A stretch of 64,000 nt of DNA from Phoronis australis (Eukaryota > Phoronida > Phoronidae): contig NMRA01000128.1 in NCBI GenBank assembly GCA_002633005.1, forward strand, positions 449,339 through 513,338, written 5' to 3'. How positions within the stretch are numbered: position 1 is the stretch's first letter; the number at the start of each line of letters is the position of its first letter. A program made the translations under genes and the position numbers. The notes beneath the pieces are model-generated. The model saw only the letters and a list, made by a program, of their open reading frames with translations, had not been told where the DNA came from and did not search any database. Below are positions 24,513 to 36,492 of this stretch, piece after piece.

Positions 24513-26036
24513 CCTACCATCCTCTTTATCTGTCGAACCTTCCCCTCTCCAGTCTCCGTCTCTCAACATGTTATAATCTTCCCGAGGATTACTGATTGAT
24601 TTTCACAGCATCTGGTGATTTTCGGACGAACCGAACTAAACATTCGCTGTGTGTGGTAATTTGTTTTTTGCATCAGTCATCTGCCTTTCACAAAACCGCG
24701 CGTACGATATTGAAAATGTCATCATGTGGATTTGTTTCGTTGATGGCTTGCAGAAACAATTGGAAGAATTCGACTACTTCTGGGACTGCAGCAGTTTTAT
24801 TTTGTTTACGCGGCTCTTTATCTTCCAAATGACATAACATGTCTTAATGAAACCCTGCAAATTTGTTTATCATCTTAAGAAAATGACACCTGCAAATTTC
24901 AGGACTATTCTGAAACTGTATTGCGTTTCCTAGGGACTACTGGCATTTTATTTGTTTTGCGCCCATCTCTTTATGTGCCAAACGGTTCAGTTAAGTTCAA
25001 CAAATTTTTATAACGCAGAGGACGGCAAGCGGAACCTCCAGTTTCGAACGGCTAGTGCTGTGCTCAGAGACATTTTAAATTTTTCAATTCTTTATCGGAA
25101 ATAATGAAAACCATTCAAGAATTTGAAATTGAACTTTTATCTTGACTTTTTTTGATTTGAATTAAATACGGTAACAATATTTTGCATGAGAAGTACCCAT
25201 ACACCGTTTGCAGTGCTTGAGCGTTGGTTTATTTAAGCGTTTAGCGTTGATCTTGTTAAAAATAGATTTAATCTATTGCGTCAAGTGTAACACCTGTAAC
25301 TGTATAGTAAGACGCCGGTCGCGAGAAGTATTGAGTAGATTGCGTGATAAAAAAATTTGAGTCGACCAAAGTTGTGTTCTGCTGTCTGATGGCAGGAATT
25401 ATTAATTTCATGTTTGTTTTGTGGCTTCGTGACATGAGACAAGAACCGTTTTAAATATTACTGTATGTTAAAATGCGACCTCTGGTGGCGCTGCTTTGTG
25501 TGCAATGTTTTTTTTTAAATATTAGTGTCTTTTGTTATTGTTCGTTACGCCTTGGCTACTACGACGCCCATGCGTTATCGTGTCGGCGATGGCAGTGATC
25601 TAGAATACAATTTCCTTTGTAACTCTTTCTTTATTATCTTGCACTTAACCAATTAAACCCGTGCGCTATACCAAGCAAGGTGGGGCGACTGTTTTATTAA
25701 GTGATACCATGTCAAATTTTACGAATACCGGAAATGCCGCCGTTTCCTAAAAAACGATAAAAGTCACACCAAATCACCAGTATTCACCCCAAAGCCACTA
25801 TTTGCATGCGATTACTGCGAACTGAGAGACAGTGCATTCCGACTAACAAAACTATCCAGATTGCAGGAATCAAGTGAAATATGGGTGTCGACCAGCCAGA
25901 TCTTTTACAAATCCAAAGTGTCTGAAGTAATTTTCTGCGAAATTTCATCTTCCCGCTTGCAAACAGTAATGGTTCAGGTAACTGTGAACTATGTTTACGA
26001 GGTTATATTCATGCGCAATTGTCTTAAATTCTCTTA
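24513..26036. other. Region 3' of copy A, duplicated
   Basis: No gene. It is nearly collinear with 36494-37950 downstream of copy B, at about 95% identity by eye. A 78-residue open frame (24596-24832 and 36505-36741) is shared, but it is explained by the overall high identity and is probably 3' UTR. Confidence 0.6.
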
Positions 26037-26037
26037 G

Positions 26038-26490
26038 ATCTAACCCCTACAAAGTATATTCTGAAAGGTGTATAAATTTCCTCACAAAATTTATTATTCT
26101 TGTTTATCTGCCTTTATTATGTCACGAGACATGTGCTTTTTTAGTAGTTTTTGTTACTTTAAGTAGAGATATTAAAAATATTGTTCCTCCAATCGTATTG
26201 GTCTTTTGTGAACATTTTGATAACGGCATTTTTGAGGGAAATAGGTCTCAGTTTTCTAATTATTGACTTTTTAGAGCATTTTGACCCAAAGCAGTCGCAC
26301 TCGTGATTTTTGAAGTCTTTGTTCCGAAAAACTAGGGGAAACAATATTTTTAAAATCCCTGTTCAAAGTAAAAAAAAATAACTGAAAAAGTCACATCTCG
26401 TGACAAAATAAAGACAAGTAAACAAGAATAGTAAATGTTATTATGAAACTTATTCTTTTTTCAGGAAATATATTCTTTATAGGGGTTAGA
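26038..26490. mobile_element. MITE-like element with TIRs of about 110 bp
   Basis: The left end CTAACCCCTACAAAGTATATTC through CTTTATTATGTCACGAGACATG is mirrored at the right end by CTCGTGACAAAATAAAGAC ... CTTTATAGGGGTTAGAG. It is present in both duplicated blocks, and a partial third copy lies at 49770-50030. Confidence 0.75.
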
Positions 26491-28373
26491 GCTAGCGGAA
26501 TTTAAGATATTTGCACATAAGTACAACTTGGTAAACAAGGTTCAAAGCCACTACTGAGCAAAAAGTGCGTCAAGGGGTCAACAACTGGCAATCTTTCTGT
26601 CGTAGCCTTTACATACAACACAACACTTAAAATGCCCAGACAAGCCAGAAGGCGCCATTTTTAAGGAAATTGCCAGTCTTTAACTCAAAACAGACTAAAA
26701 AATCAAGCAAATGCCATTCATAGCATTCAAAGCAGCACAAAACTTAAAATGTCCACAAAACCCAACAGGCGGCAATTTTTAATGAATTTAGAAAAGGCAA
26801 ATTCAACCGTGGCTCAACGTGACCGTTGAATGGGTCCTAACATCAATGCGAGCAACAGCCGAGGTCGACCCAGTTAGTTCACCAGGCATAGGGGAGATGG
26901 AGTAGCAAGGATGAAGCAGCAACCGTTATCGACTTTCCTATCTGCACCACTGGAACTTACTAAGGTCATATATCGAAAGTAGAAGGGCGACGATGTAATC
27001 AGATGGGATTTTTCATGTCAAGTTCCCAAAGGAAGTGGTGATTTTTCCGAATAAAAGCGAAGCATAATTAGTAACTGTAAAATAAGGTCAATATCTGGAA
27101 AGGAACAAACAGATTTTACATTCTGTTTAGTTTTGTTTGTAATTCAAATTTAATTATTTTTTATTAAAATATAATCGTTTCGGTACTGAATTTCACAGAG
27201 GCACTCTTGCTTCAAAATTGTGGAGTGCTACCTGTCAATCAACACCGACCAAAATTACCTCCAGAATAGATTTAACAATAGAAAACGAACCACGGAGAAG
27301 GCTCTCCCATAGTAGGGGGTGACTGGGACGTGATACAGATATTTTCCCTCTCGGGTATCGTGAAATAATCCAACAAAAGATAGTGAATTCAAAATGGCGG
27401 CGTGTCTTGCTCGGACCAAGCACCTGTTTGAGTTTCCGAGAAACAGTCTTGGTATACGATAATGCAGAAGATCCACATTCACTATTCAAGTGGATTCAGT
27501 TTTTATAATTGGAGATAGAAACAACATGACATGAAAATGGCGTTTATATAAGTTACCCCTATCGTTCCTCAATGTATCCATGCAGCCCATTACCATAATC
27601 TTTGTGTTCTCAAACCTTTATTCAGTGGAAGTAATTGCATGCCGATTATGCAGAAGCAGTTCAACTCTGACCCCTCTAGGTTTATAGCTGCCAAAAGTAA
27701 AACTTTCCAGCCTGGGAACAATCTGAACTAGACTCTTGCGTAAACGCGGTTAGTGCTTAATGAACAGCATTTCAGTACTTTCAGTATTTTTGCGATAAGT
27801 TCGGGTGGCCCTCAATTTTTCAAAATCATCGTGTAAATAAAGTGCACTTTTTCATAGGAGATAAAAACAACAACATATTCGGTTCTTTCATAATTTTATT
27901 CGCACAAGTGTTCTCCGCCTATATATTTAATATCTGTTTATGGTTTTGTACCAAAGCAAGGAATCGTTTAGTTTATGCACAATCAGGTAGGTTCCGGCAG
28001 CCGGCTTCAAATTGACTGACAAACTGATTCTAATATCTTCTTTAACCAATCGACATAATGAATTCATTTTCACCCTTACCTAATTGCTATTGAGCAGCAT
28101 GATGGAATGAATGCAGATATCTGACGAAGTACTGCGCGCAATATCTCAGAGTTGTAATTTACTAAACAGTCTTTGTTCATAACGCACGCGACATCACCAA
28201 TGACACCAATGAGTTCATTTGCTGTTCCGCACTCTATCTTACGTTCAAAATGACTTCTCTCTTGTCACGTATTTTCGGCGAAAAGGAAGAAGAGCAATAA
28301 AAGACCATTTATCTGAAAGGGCCTCAGATATTTAATTAAAATGATAGGTATGGTCTCTTAGTGCCTGGATTAT
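26491..28373. other. Duplicated intergenic region before the arginase fragment
   Basis: No gene. Collinear with 38950-40575 of the second block. Near 28131 the copies part company: an approximately 890-bp segment of the second block (about 40575-41467), which contains the last arginase exon, is missing here. Confidence 0.6.
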
Positions 28374-29308
28374 CTGTCGATGCCAGCTCCACACATATGA
28401 CTGTACCCTCTCTGACAGTGAGACCACCGGCTACTGGCGTGCCAGTACAGGGTGCCTCGGAGGACGATAATGCGTCGATGTCGAAACTCAGGTGGATTGG
28501 TCGATCCATTCTGCAAAAGACAATTATTCAGCATAACGAATTATCGAGGTAATGATTTTCGATTATAGATCGCAAGGTCTTTGATTTATTCTTCAAATGT
28601 ATGATTTACCTTCAGCTTGAATAAGTAATCGTTTTGTACCCCTGATTGCAGTTATCATTTTCATTTTACATTTTACCCTGGATTTATCAGCTCCAGAGAT
28701 CTTTTGATGCAATAATGGATTCCGAATTTGTCCACCTCGTGCATAGAGAAATATGGAATCTGAAACTTGTTCAGAATGCAGGCCTCGCCTGGGTCCACGT
28801 CTCGGATACCAATGTAAGCCAAGCTTTTGGTGCTTAACATGTAAAGATAAAAAACAATCATCACTTTAATACCTTCGAAACGCTTGATGCAAAAAGTGTA
28901 TTGGCAAATCTGTGCTAACACACCATGGCTTGGCCTAGTGGTGTCATTTAAGTATCCCGGTACTCCTTAGGCACAAAACAAGTTGGAAAAGTAAGCTATT
29001 CAAGCACCGAATAACTGGCTTGCTGAAATTTATTATTATTTGACATTACCTGCCGATAAGAAAATGTAGGTCAAGCCTTGTATGACTGGTGCCACTGAAT
29101 ACGCTCACTTACACAATAGATAGGTAGAAAGAAAGGAGGGCGGGAGACAGGGAGGGAGGGAGGAAGGAAGAAAGTAAGGATGGATGGATGGAAGGAAGGA
29201 TAGATGGATGGATGGATGGATGGAAAGAAAGGAGGGAGGGAGGAAGGAAGTAAGGAAGGAAGTAAGGAAAGAAGGAAGGAAGGCAGGCATGCAGNNNNNN
29301 NNNNNNGG

Positions 29309-29341
<33 letters not shown>

Positions 29342-29892
29342 AGGAAGGAGGGAAGGAAGGAAGGAAGGAAGGGAGGAAGATGGATGGATGGATGGATGGA
29401 TAGATAGATAGATAAACAGAAAGAAAGAAAGATAGACAGACAGACAGATTGACAGATAGATACATGTAGGGAGAGAGATAGAAAGGTAGATAGACAGATA
29501 GGGAAATAGATAGATACAGAGATAGATAGCCAGATAGATGGATGGATGGATGGATAGATAAATAATTTAAAACAGGGAAACCATAAGCGACGACTAGTTG
29601 TCGCAGAATTGTAAACATTTGCTTACATGGTGTTCACCCATTCAAATCCCGGAAGTCCCGGGACGAAGTCTTTTAATTCATGAAGCAAGAATGACATGGG
29701 CATCCCATAAATATTGCCGCTCTTTGACGTCAACAGTGTGTTGATATCAGCATGCGCGTCGATCCATACAACACAAGCATCTGGCTTCGCTTACAGGTGA
29801 CCATGTATACTTCCTATTGCCAGGGAGTGGTCACCCCCAACAGTTAGAGCAATTTGACCTGACGAAATTGTTTCGAATACCCTTTTTGAAAG
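28374..29892 (-). pseudogene. Arginase pseudogene (three internal exons)
   Basis: Exon equivalents at 29892-29627, 28837-28677 and 28510-28374 match exons 4-6 of the intact gene at 41.26-45.65 kb. Seen lesions: a CAA to TAA stop at 29793-29791; the acceptor AG of the middle exon changed to AT (28840-28839); the donor GT of the next exon changed to AT (28373-28372); the last exon deleted; exons 1-3 absent because the duplication ends at 30650. The metal-ligand motifs GGDHS and IDAHADIN are still readable. It arose as the partial end of a tandem duplication and cannot encode arginase. Confidence 0.9.
29123..29560. repeat. Compound tetranucleotide microsatellite
   Basis: Blocks of GGAA, GATG, GGCA and GATA repeats in succession, with 12 undetermined bases at 29295-29306. 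The equivalent spot in the second block (42620-42850) holds only a shorter GATA/GACA-type tract. Open frames here are repeat artefacts. Confidence 0.92.
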
Positions 29893-30650
29893 CTGAAAAT
29901 ATAGAAGTGCCCCTGATTAGTACAATACAAACCTGTCAACCCCTTCACAACTTGTCTGAATTAGCTGAAATGGAACGAAAATTTTGAATTGACTGTCATC
30001 TCACAACTTTGAATTATATATTACTGTCGTTCGAGTGTATTTTTCGGAATCGAATGATTCTTGCACTTTTCTGCTGTATTAACTCTCTACAGCTGTTGGA
30101 ACACAAAAGGGAAACATAGAATGTTGCTAGAATACACTTGTAATATTCAAAATGCACTTAGAATATTTTACGAGTGCAATTCGATTACTGCCGAATACCA
30201 TACGAGATCTCATTGCCGGAGTTTCCTTTGTGGTTCTTCTGTAAATTGGCAGGCTTACTGTGAGCAAGATCATGATCACTGTTAAATCCTGGCAAATGAA
30301 ACTCGACAATTATGTCTATATCTGAGAGGCAGGAAGAGGGGATGGGGACTCTGCCTTGGAATCTGAATCTGATTCGATATGTTGTCTGAGCAAATTCAAG
30401 TTAAGTTCCAGTGGCAGCTACAGCGTTTCTTTGCGATCTGAGACGTTCTTAATTTAAATAGCCCCCGACTCATTTGATGGCCAATGGAGGTCCTTCTGGC
30501 TGCAATCCAAGTGTCAAGACCTCATTCGCAGTACATTTCTGATGAACAATTTGATATCGACATAAATTCACTCAGTATTAAGAGATACTTTCAAAGTGCA
30601 ATCTATCTCATTATTGGGCTCTGCACTTCACGTAAGTCGGAATTTTAAAT

Positions 30651-30802
30651 GTTATACCACAATATTAGCCTGGAATGGCTAAGACAACCGTGTAATAACC
30701 CATTTAGTTATCTCACTATTTAGATAACATTTTTGGCGGCAACCGAGGCCGGTTTCGAACGTACGATTCACAGCTGAAAAGTACTGCCTGTTGTCTTTAA
30801 TA
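30651..30802. other. Junction between left duplication block and a TIR element
   Basis: Similarity to the second block (at 43935) stops here. The following sequence up to the repeat element at 30803 is unique in this window. Confidence 0.5.
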
Positions 30803-31607
30803 GACCGGCAGCCCAGAGCACTTAGCATAGATGAACGAGGTACCAACATCTGACCACGGGAGCATTTAAAGTCCACCTCATTATGTACAGAAATGGACGT
30901 CTTCCGTTGTTTGCACTCTGGGTGTGACCCCTGGGGGCCTTACAAAGACCCCAAAAAATGAGCTAGACTAGATATTCGAGATACCAACCAAAACTGATTT
31001 AAAACGAACAATAATACCGCACTGAACACCGAATGACACATGACAGACAAATTGCACTCTGGAATGGGTCCGGCACTGAGAAGCCAAAAAAGGACCCCTC
31101 AAAAATGAGCTAGCACATACATTCGAGGTACCACACAAAACCAATTCCATGTGATTCAATACATGTCACAGATCACTAAAACCCCTATGACAGACAAAAT
31201 ACACTCTGGGTTGTGCCCGGCAGAAACCCCCAAAAATCTCAACCATGGTATGCCATCAAAAATTTGAGCTAGACTAGATTTTCGAGGTACCGGCCAAAAC
31301 TGATTTTAAACGAACAATAGTACCGCACTGAACACCAAATGACCCATGACAGACAAATTGCACTCTGGAATGGGTCCGGCAGAAACCAAAAAAGGANCTA
31401 GACTAGATTTTCGAAGTACGGGCCAAAACTTATCTTGAACTTGAACAAACAATAGTACCACACTGAACTCCAAATGACCCATGACAGACAAATTGCACTC
31501 TGGAATGGGTCCAGCAGAAACCAAAAAAGGACCCCCCCCAAAAAAAAAAACAAAAAAAATGAGCTTGCTTATACATTTGAGGTACCTCACAAAACCAGTT
31601 CCATGCT
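30803..31607. mobile_element. Second member of the GACCGGCAGCCCAGAGCAC element
   Basis: The left TIR matches 9522-9613 closely. The interior is an array of units of roughly 150-200 bp containing GAGCTAGACTAGAT.TTCGA, ACGAACAATA.TACCGCACTGAA and CATGACAGACAAATTGCACTC. The right TIR was not found. An undetermined base at 31397 joins two repeat units, so the array length is unreliable. Confidence 0.75.
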
Positions 31608-33167
31608 TATATAGACAGCGTGCTTTTTGTTTGCTATGTTCCTTATGTATATTCCTTAGTTTTTATCTATTCATGTTAGCCTTATATTCCTCTGGGTTTC
31701 AGTTACTATGATTTCGACACCTTGTTGTGTCGATCTATAATTTTGTTTTGTTTTGTCATGCTGCCTAGCTGTACCACTCCATGTTCGTATATTCCTATTT
31801 ACATGCTTACTTTTGCCCTCTTTTTCTTATGGCCCTTTTGGCAGCCTCGCTCGCTCTCTCTTGGGTGGGCGGATGCATCTTTCTGCTGCATCTGTGGCAG
31901 ATTGTCACACACCTTTACAGTTCAACATATGTAACTTTTGTAATTACCGATATCTGTAGTAGTTTAGTTTGTCATAATATATATGACCTTTTATCTCATC
32001 TACACGTGTTGTTTACTGTAAACTAGCTTCGGTATCGCTTCGCAGTTAGCGCATATAAAAGCTAATAGTTGTGTAGTAACTGCAACCGAAATAGTCCAGA
32101 GATTCCAAATCTTCAGTTTGGCTGTCACCACATTCGTACTTTTGTATCTATGTTATAAAGATTGAACTTGAACTAATGATATCTGTAGTTTTGTTTGCTG
32201 TGAAATGTTTACTGTACCTGTAAAGATCCAGGGATGGGTTTACAATGAACTGATTTCTAAGTTTCGCTGGTGATCAAACTCTACGCCACTGTTTTGGTAC
32301 ATTAAACTTAAAACTAAAATAAAAAGACAAAAACCCGTTCCCGCCCGGCAAAAAAACAAGTAGACTGAGGTATTAAAATATATAACAAAAACCGGTATGA
32401 AACATGTTTTTAAACATTGGTTTTAAAAAACCAATGTTCCTTTGAGGAGTGGCCCTTTGCCAACTAAGATAAACAAAAATATAATTTACCGTTTTTAGTC
32501 CTTATGTAATACTTAAATGAACCAAGTTAAGATCACTCTCTATTGCAGGCTGTGATTATGTGCAAATGTTAGAGCAATCCAACTTGGGTGTAATAAGAAC
32601 CATCATTGTTGAGAAAGTAGTGCTAGCGATCACTTTTTCAAAGCTTAGATGTAGATGAATACAAAGGGCGTGCTGACTAATAAAAGTTGCCTGGGGCAAA
32701 GGGAATTTTAGCGGAGATCAGTGTAAGCGAAAAATTCTACACATGTTTATTTCTAACCAAAATTACTGGTTTATACATTTTGAAAATTCGCCAGTGTGTA
32801 CAGGCACATAACTGGGCCTTGCTCGCACTGGACAATGCGGTCGTCACAACTGTGTCCGACTTAGGCCCCGCTCTCTTTGATCCTGGGGAAAGCCGCTGAG
32901 AAAGAGCAGCGGTGAAAATTCCCGCATATTTTTAGAAATGGGTTTTTTCCTTGTAAGCGCATTATTCACGGCATAGTTAGTTATTTGTACCATTGACGTA
33001 AATCTATGTTTGTACAAACAAGGTAGAAAATAGGTCAAATGTGTTGTTTACATTGTATGTAAGGTTGTTGGTTTAGGTTTGGGTACCTTTGCATTTATTG
33101 TAAGCATACGCCATTTTCTTCAATATAACGACGGCTAGGATGAAGAGAGTAGATCGTTTTCTGAAGA
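31608..33167. other. Intergenic before copy B
   Basis: No gene recognised. From about 32970 it resembles the 5' flank of copy A (TATTTGTAC ... CATGTTTGTACAAACAAGGT), only at roughly 75-80% by eye. Confidence 0.5.
32413..32438. repeat. 12-bp hairpin
   Basis: AACATTGGTTTT and AAAACCAATGTT are perfect inverted arms separated by two bases. Confidence 0.8.
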
Positions 33168-33501
33168 ATGGATGCAGAAGGTAAACGTCGACTTCAGTTA
33201 AACCACGACTACCTTATAAAGAATCTTAGCGACGTGCATGACATTGCAATAGGCATAGTTTCCAAAACGGGCACTCGTGATCTCGACAAAATTTTAGGCA
33301 TCCAAAGCGAGGACCGTGAAACATTTTTGGAATGCTTGCAGAAGATAAAAGGCGGTTATGGAGCTTTCTGTGAGAGTTTAGAAGAACGAAACTTCGGTTG
33401 GATAGTGCAAAAATTGAACGAGACAGACATCAGTGAAGACGGCCAAACTGTACCAGCAGAAACTCCTTTGAATAGAAGCTTGTCATTACTTGAGTCCAAA
33501 C
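33168..33501 (+). CDS. Copy B exon 1: CARD-like domain
   Basis: Starts ATGGATGCAGAAGG and ends C|GTAAGT; same length as in copy A. It differs at roughly a third of residues and has one gap near the C-terminal end. Confidence 0.85.
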
Positions 33502-36492
33502 GTAAGTAGACCTATTATGGGGAGTTAAACACAATACTTCACTGTTTAACAGCTGGAAGATTAATGTTTGTGTGTTTTTGCCTGTCTATGCGCCTTTGTC
33601 AATATGTTGGCCATCGGTTTTGAACTGTTTTTCCTCCCGTTTTTCTGTCCAAAGACCAATATTGAAATCAGGCCACTTGTCAAAACAAAATCGGGCTGCC
33701 GCAAAACATTATCTTATGGAATTGAAGCAGTGAGTTCAAACTCATAATTCAAAATTCCTGTCTCGCCAATCTATACTGTAACACTAGTCCACGGTTTCGT
33801 GCACTATCTTGAATATTCGAAACCGTGGACTGGCGTATCCCATAAGCTGTCATGTATCTCATTCGGTGTATCACTTCACACCAATTTGCTGGGATAAGCT
33901 ATTAAGATACCTAGCATACATGTAGCCATCTCCGTTGCCAAGTAAAACAACCAGGATAGCGTTCCGTAGACCAACGAATCTCGCGAGTAAAACTAATCTG
34001 GTCACGTGTAACGCTTGCAATGCATGATGGTATCTCACGAAGTCTTGTGTGACCTTGCATTTTTGCGAGATTCTTTCGTTTAAGAATTGTAGCCCAGAGC
34101 ATTTCGAGTCAAACGTACCCCAGAAAAGTGAATGGCTCGACCGCTCCAATTTAAACACGGATCTTCCATCAATTGCCCAACGATGCGTTGTCCTATCATT
34201 TCTGCTTTGTGTGCCGAATTCTGAGATTGTTTGGAAATGACATCATCGGCTTTTCCGTCCTGGAATGATGTGTTAGTGGAAATTATGTGTTTATTATCCT
34301 ACTGCATGTTTAATAAACATTATACTCATAAAGATGGGAAAACTATTCAGTAGTTAAAAAATTGAGAAAAGTCCGAGAGTATAGATATACCTTTTCATTC
34401 TTTTTTCAGGAAAGTACTTCCCTAGAAAAAACGAAAATTTTACTGGCCGAGAAAGGGAGCTTCATCGTCTACATGATGAATTTCACAACTCATCTGCGAA
34501 ATCTGCAAAACGTCGCTCTCACGGAACCAGTCGACAAGTGATGAGGATTCATGGATTAGGGGGTGTTGGTAAATCCCAAATTGCTATTGAGTATATTCAT
34601 CGTCACCAAGACGAATATCGTCTTATTAGATGGATTCGCTCAGGACCGCATTCAATTAGAAACTCCATCATTAAATTTGCAAAAGATCTTGAGGTTAATG
34701 TTGAGGAAGTAGTTGACGACAAGGATATTGCTCTTAAAATATCAGATGTTTTATTCACTTATGATTCTTGGCTTCTGGTGTTCGATTACGTAGTGTCGAA
34801 TGATGATATTAAACCATTCATGCCCGACCTGGACCGTCTTAAAGAAGGTCAAAATATCATCATTACTTCGGTTACTCCTCTAGGTACAACTAGTTGCCTC
34901 GAAGTGAAGACATTTACGGAGGAAGAAGCCTATGAATATGTGTCCAGTCGTCTTCCCCATATTGCAAATTCTGACTACAAAAATGTCGAAACAGTTAAAA
35001 ACCTCACGAAACAGCTTGGTAACTTGCCCCTTGCCTTGTCACAGGCTATTGCATTCATTAAGTTTTGCTCATGCAACATTGACAAGTATATAAAAATCCT
35101 GAGCACCAGTCACGAGTTGCTAGACAAGAATGTCCACTTTGAAAATCATGCCAAAAAGTCTGTGTATTTCACCCTTATGACTTCCATTCGGAAAATCCTC
35201 GATGATCAAAGTTCTTCCATTGGTGAACAAGCAGACACGTTACTGAAATGCATATCTTTGTTGGATTCAGAAGATATTCCTTTAAGTTTGTTTGAAGAGG
35301 ATGGATTTTTTTCAGGGGACATTTTGAATAAATCTGTAGCAAAGTTGCGGGAATATTCTTTGATCAGTAGCCAACGACCGGGCACCGTGCGTATTCACAA
35401 ACTTGTCCAAAGAGTTGTTCAAGAGTACTTATACAAGTTTGAACAACCAAGTGAAGTTGAACAGATTGGTCTCCGCCTAAAAGCACTCAAACGTCTACCA
35501 ACGATGTTCAAGAAGAAGTTGCCACGAGACTGCTCGTGTATTGGTTGGAGGAATGTCAACAGAGATGTCCTTGACACGTTGCAATCTCTGCTTCCGCACG
35601 CCAAGTCTCTACTTTGGCATATTGACCAGGAACTCGAGGGTCTAAACGAATTGACGCTGCCATCTGAAGACCAACGTACAGATGTGCGTAAGCAACAGGA
35701 TGACCTAATTCAGTGTAAGGACACGATGCTCTTTTTCATTGGATTTTCATATTACTTTCTCCGTGACGCGCTTGAGGCTGCCAGTGCATTTAAAGACCTT
35801 GTTCAAGTGCGCTCAGAAACGGGAAAAGGTGACGATGTGAAAAAGGTCGAGGCGTTGGAGATGTTGGGAATCTGCAACCGACTGTCTCGCAATCACGAAG
35901 ATTCGGTTGGAAATTTAACAAAAGCTTTGGACATTCTTAACAACTTACAGACCAGTAATCACGACCAATTGAGAATTGCCATTATGACGGCTCTTGGCAA
36001 AACGCGTTACATAAAGGGCGAGTACCAAGAATCCTGTCAACTTTTAGAAGAGGCACTGAATCTGCAATCCAGTTTTAGTAAAACATGCCCCGAGAAGAAA
36101 AGAGATGTGTCCTGCTGCCTGTTGTCCTATATTCTCCCTAAGCTTGGTAGCGCTTACCTAGGCGCGGGGAAGTTACCCGAGGCGAGGGTAAAGTTTGAGA
36201 AATGCTTAGAGGTGAGACAGAAGCTGTATTACGAAGGACATATTCTTCTTGCAGCATCGAGGTTCTGTTTGGGAAAGGTGCAACTTCTTTCTAATGACTT
36301 TGAGAATGCCCAAGAGTCATTCCAGTTTTGTCTCGAATGTGCTGAATCTAACTACGGCAAACAGCACTCCTTTGTTGGCAAAGTAAATGCAATTATTGGC
36401 AAGTGTTGTATACTGCAAGAAAAATACCCTGATGCGTGCAAATCTTTGACCACAGCATTAAAAATCTTAGCATGGAGTTATGGCGAGATGTC
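33168..36492 (+). CDS. CARD-NB-ARC-TPR receptor, copy B (3' end lost at a gap)
   Basis: Exons 33168-33501 and 34410-36492 join in phase 1. The frame is open through the CARD-like exon, P-loop GLGGVGKS, Walker B-like LLVFDYV, GNLPLA, RIHKLVQ and the TPR region. It stops being reliable at an undetermined base at 36493, where about 170 bp present in copy A (24413-24583) are skipped, including the last ~30 codons and the stop. The truncation is therefore probably an assembly join and not a mutation. Residue differences from copy A number about 31 over some 650 residues after the P-loop. Inferred role as for copy A: a nucleotide-switched scaffold in cell death or innate immunity. An intact arginase gene lies downstream on the opposite strand. 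Confidence 0.85.
33502..34409 (+). other. Intron 1 of copy B
   Basis: A compact GT-AG intron of about 0.9 kb. The last 100 bp resemble the end of intron 1 of copy A at about 80-85%. It lacks the repeat elements found in copy A. Confidence 0.75.
34410..36492 (+). CDS. Copy B exon 2: NB-ARC and TPR body (incomplete)
   Basis: The acceptor is CTTTTTTCAG. The first ATG-initiated frame would start only at 34538, but the sequence is open back to 34410 and matches copy A, so the exon starts at the acceptor. Confidence 0.86.

Larger units (their letters stand above)
22400..30650. repeat. Segmental duplication, left block
   Basis: Collinear with about 34500-43935. It spans the receptor NB-ARC/TPR exon, its 3' region and the 3' half of arginase. 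High identity begins near the P-loop codons of exon 2 and ends in what is intron 3 of the intact arginase gene. Indels between the blocks are listed separately. Confidence 0.88.

Noticed and set aside
24596-24832. 78-residue frame conserved at 36505-36741
   Set aside because: Conservation equals that of the surrounding duplicated non-coding DNA; no motif and no Kozak or splice support.
29105-29618. Proline/serine/leucine-rich and glycine/arginine-rich frames
   Set aside because: Translations of the tetranucleotide microsatellite.
30676-30800. Second tRNA-like patch around TTTCGAACG
   Set aside because: No plausible box A at the right distance on either strand and no cloverleaf pairing.
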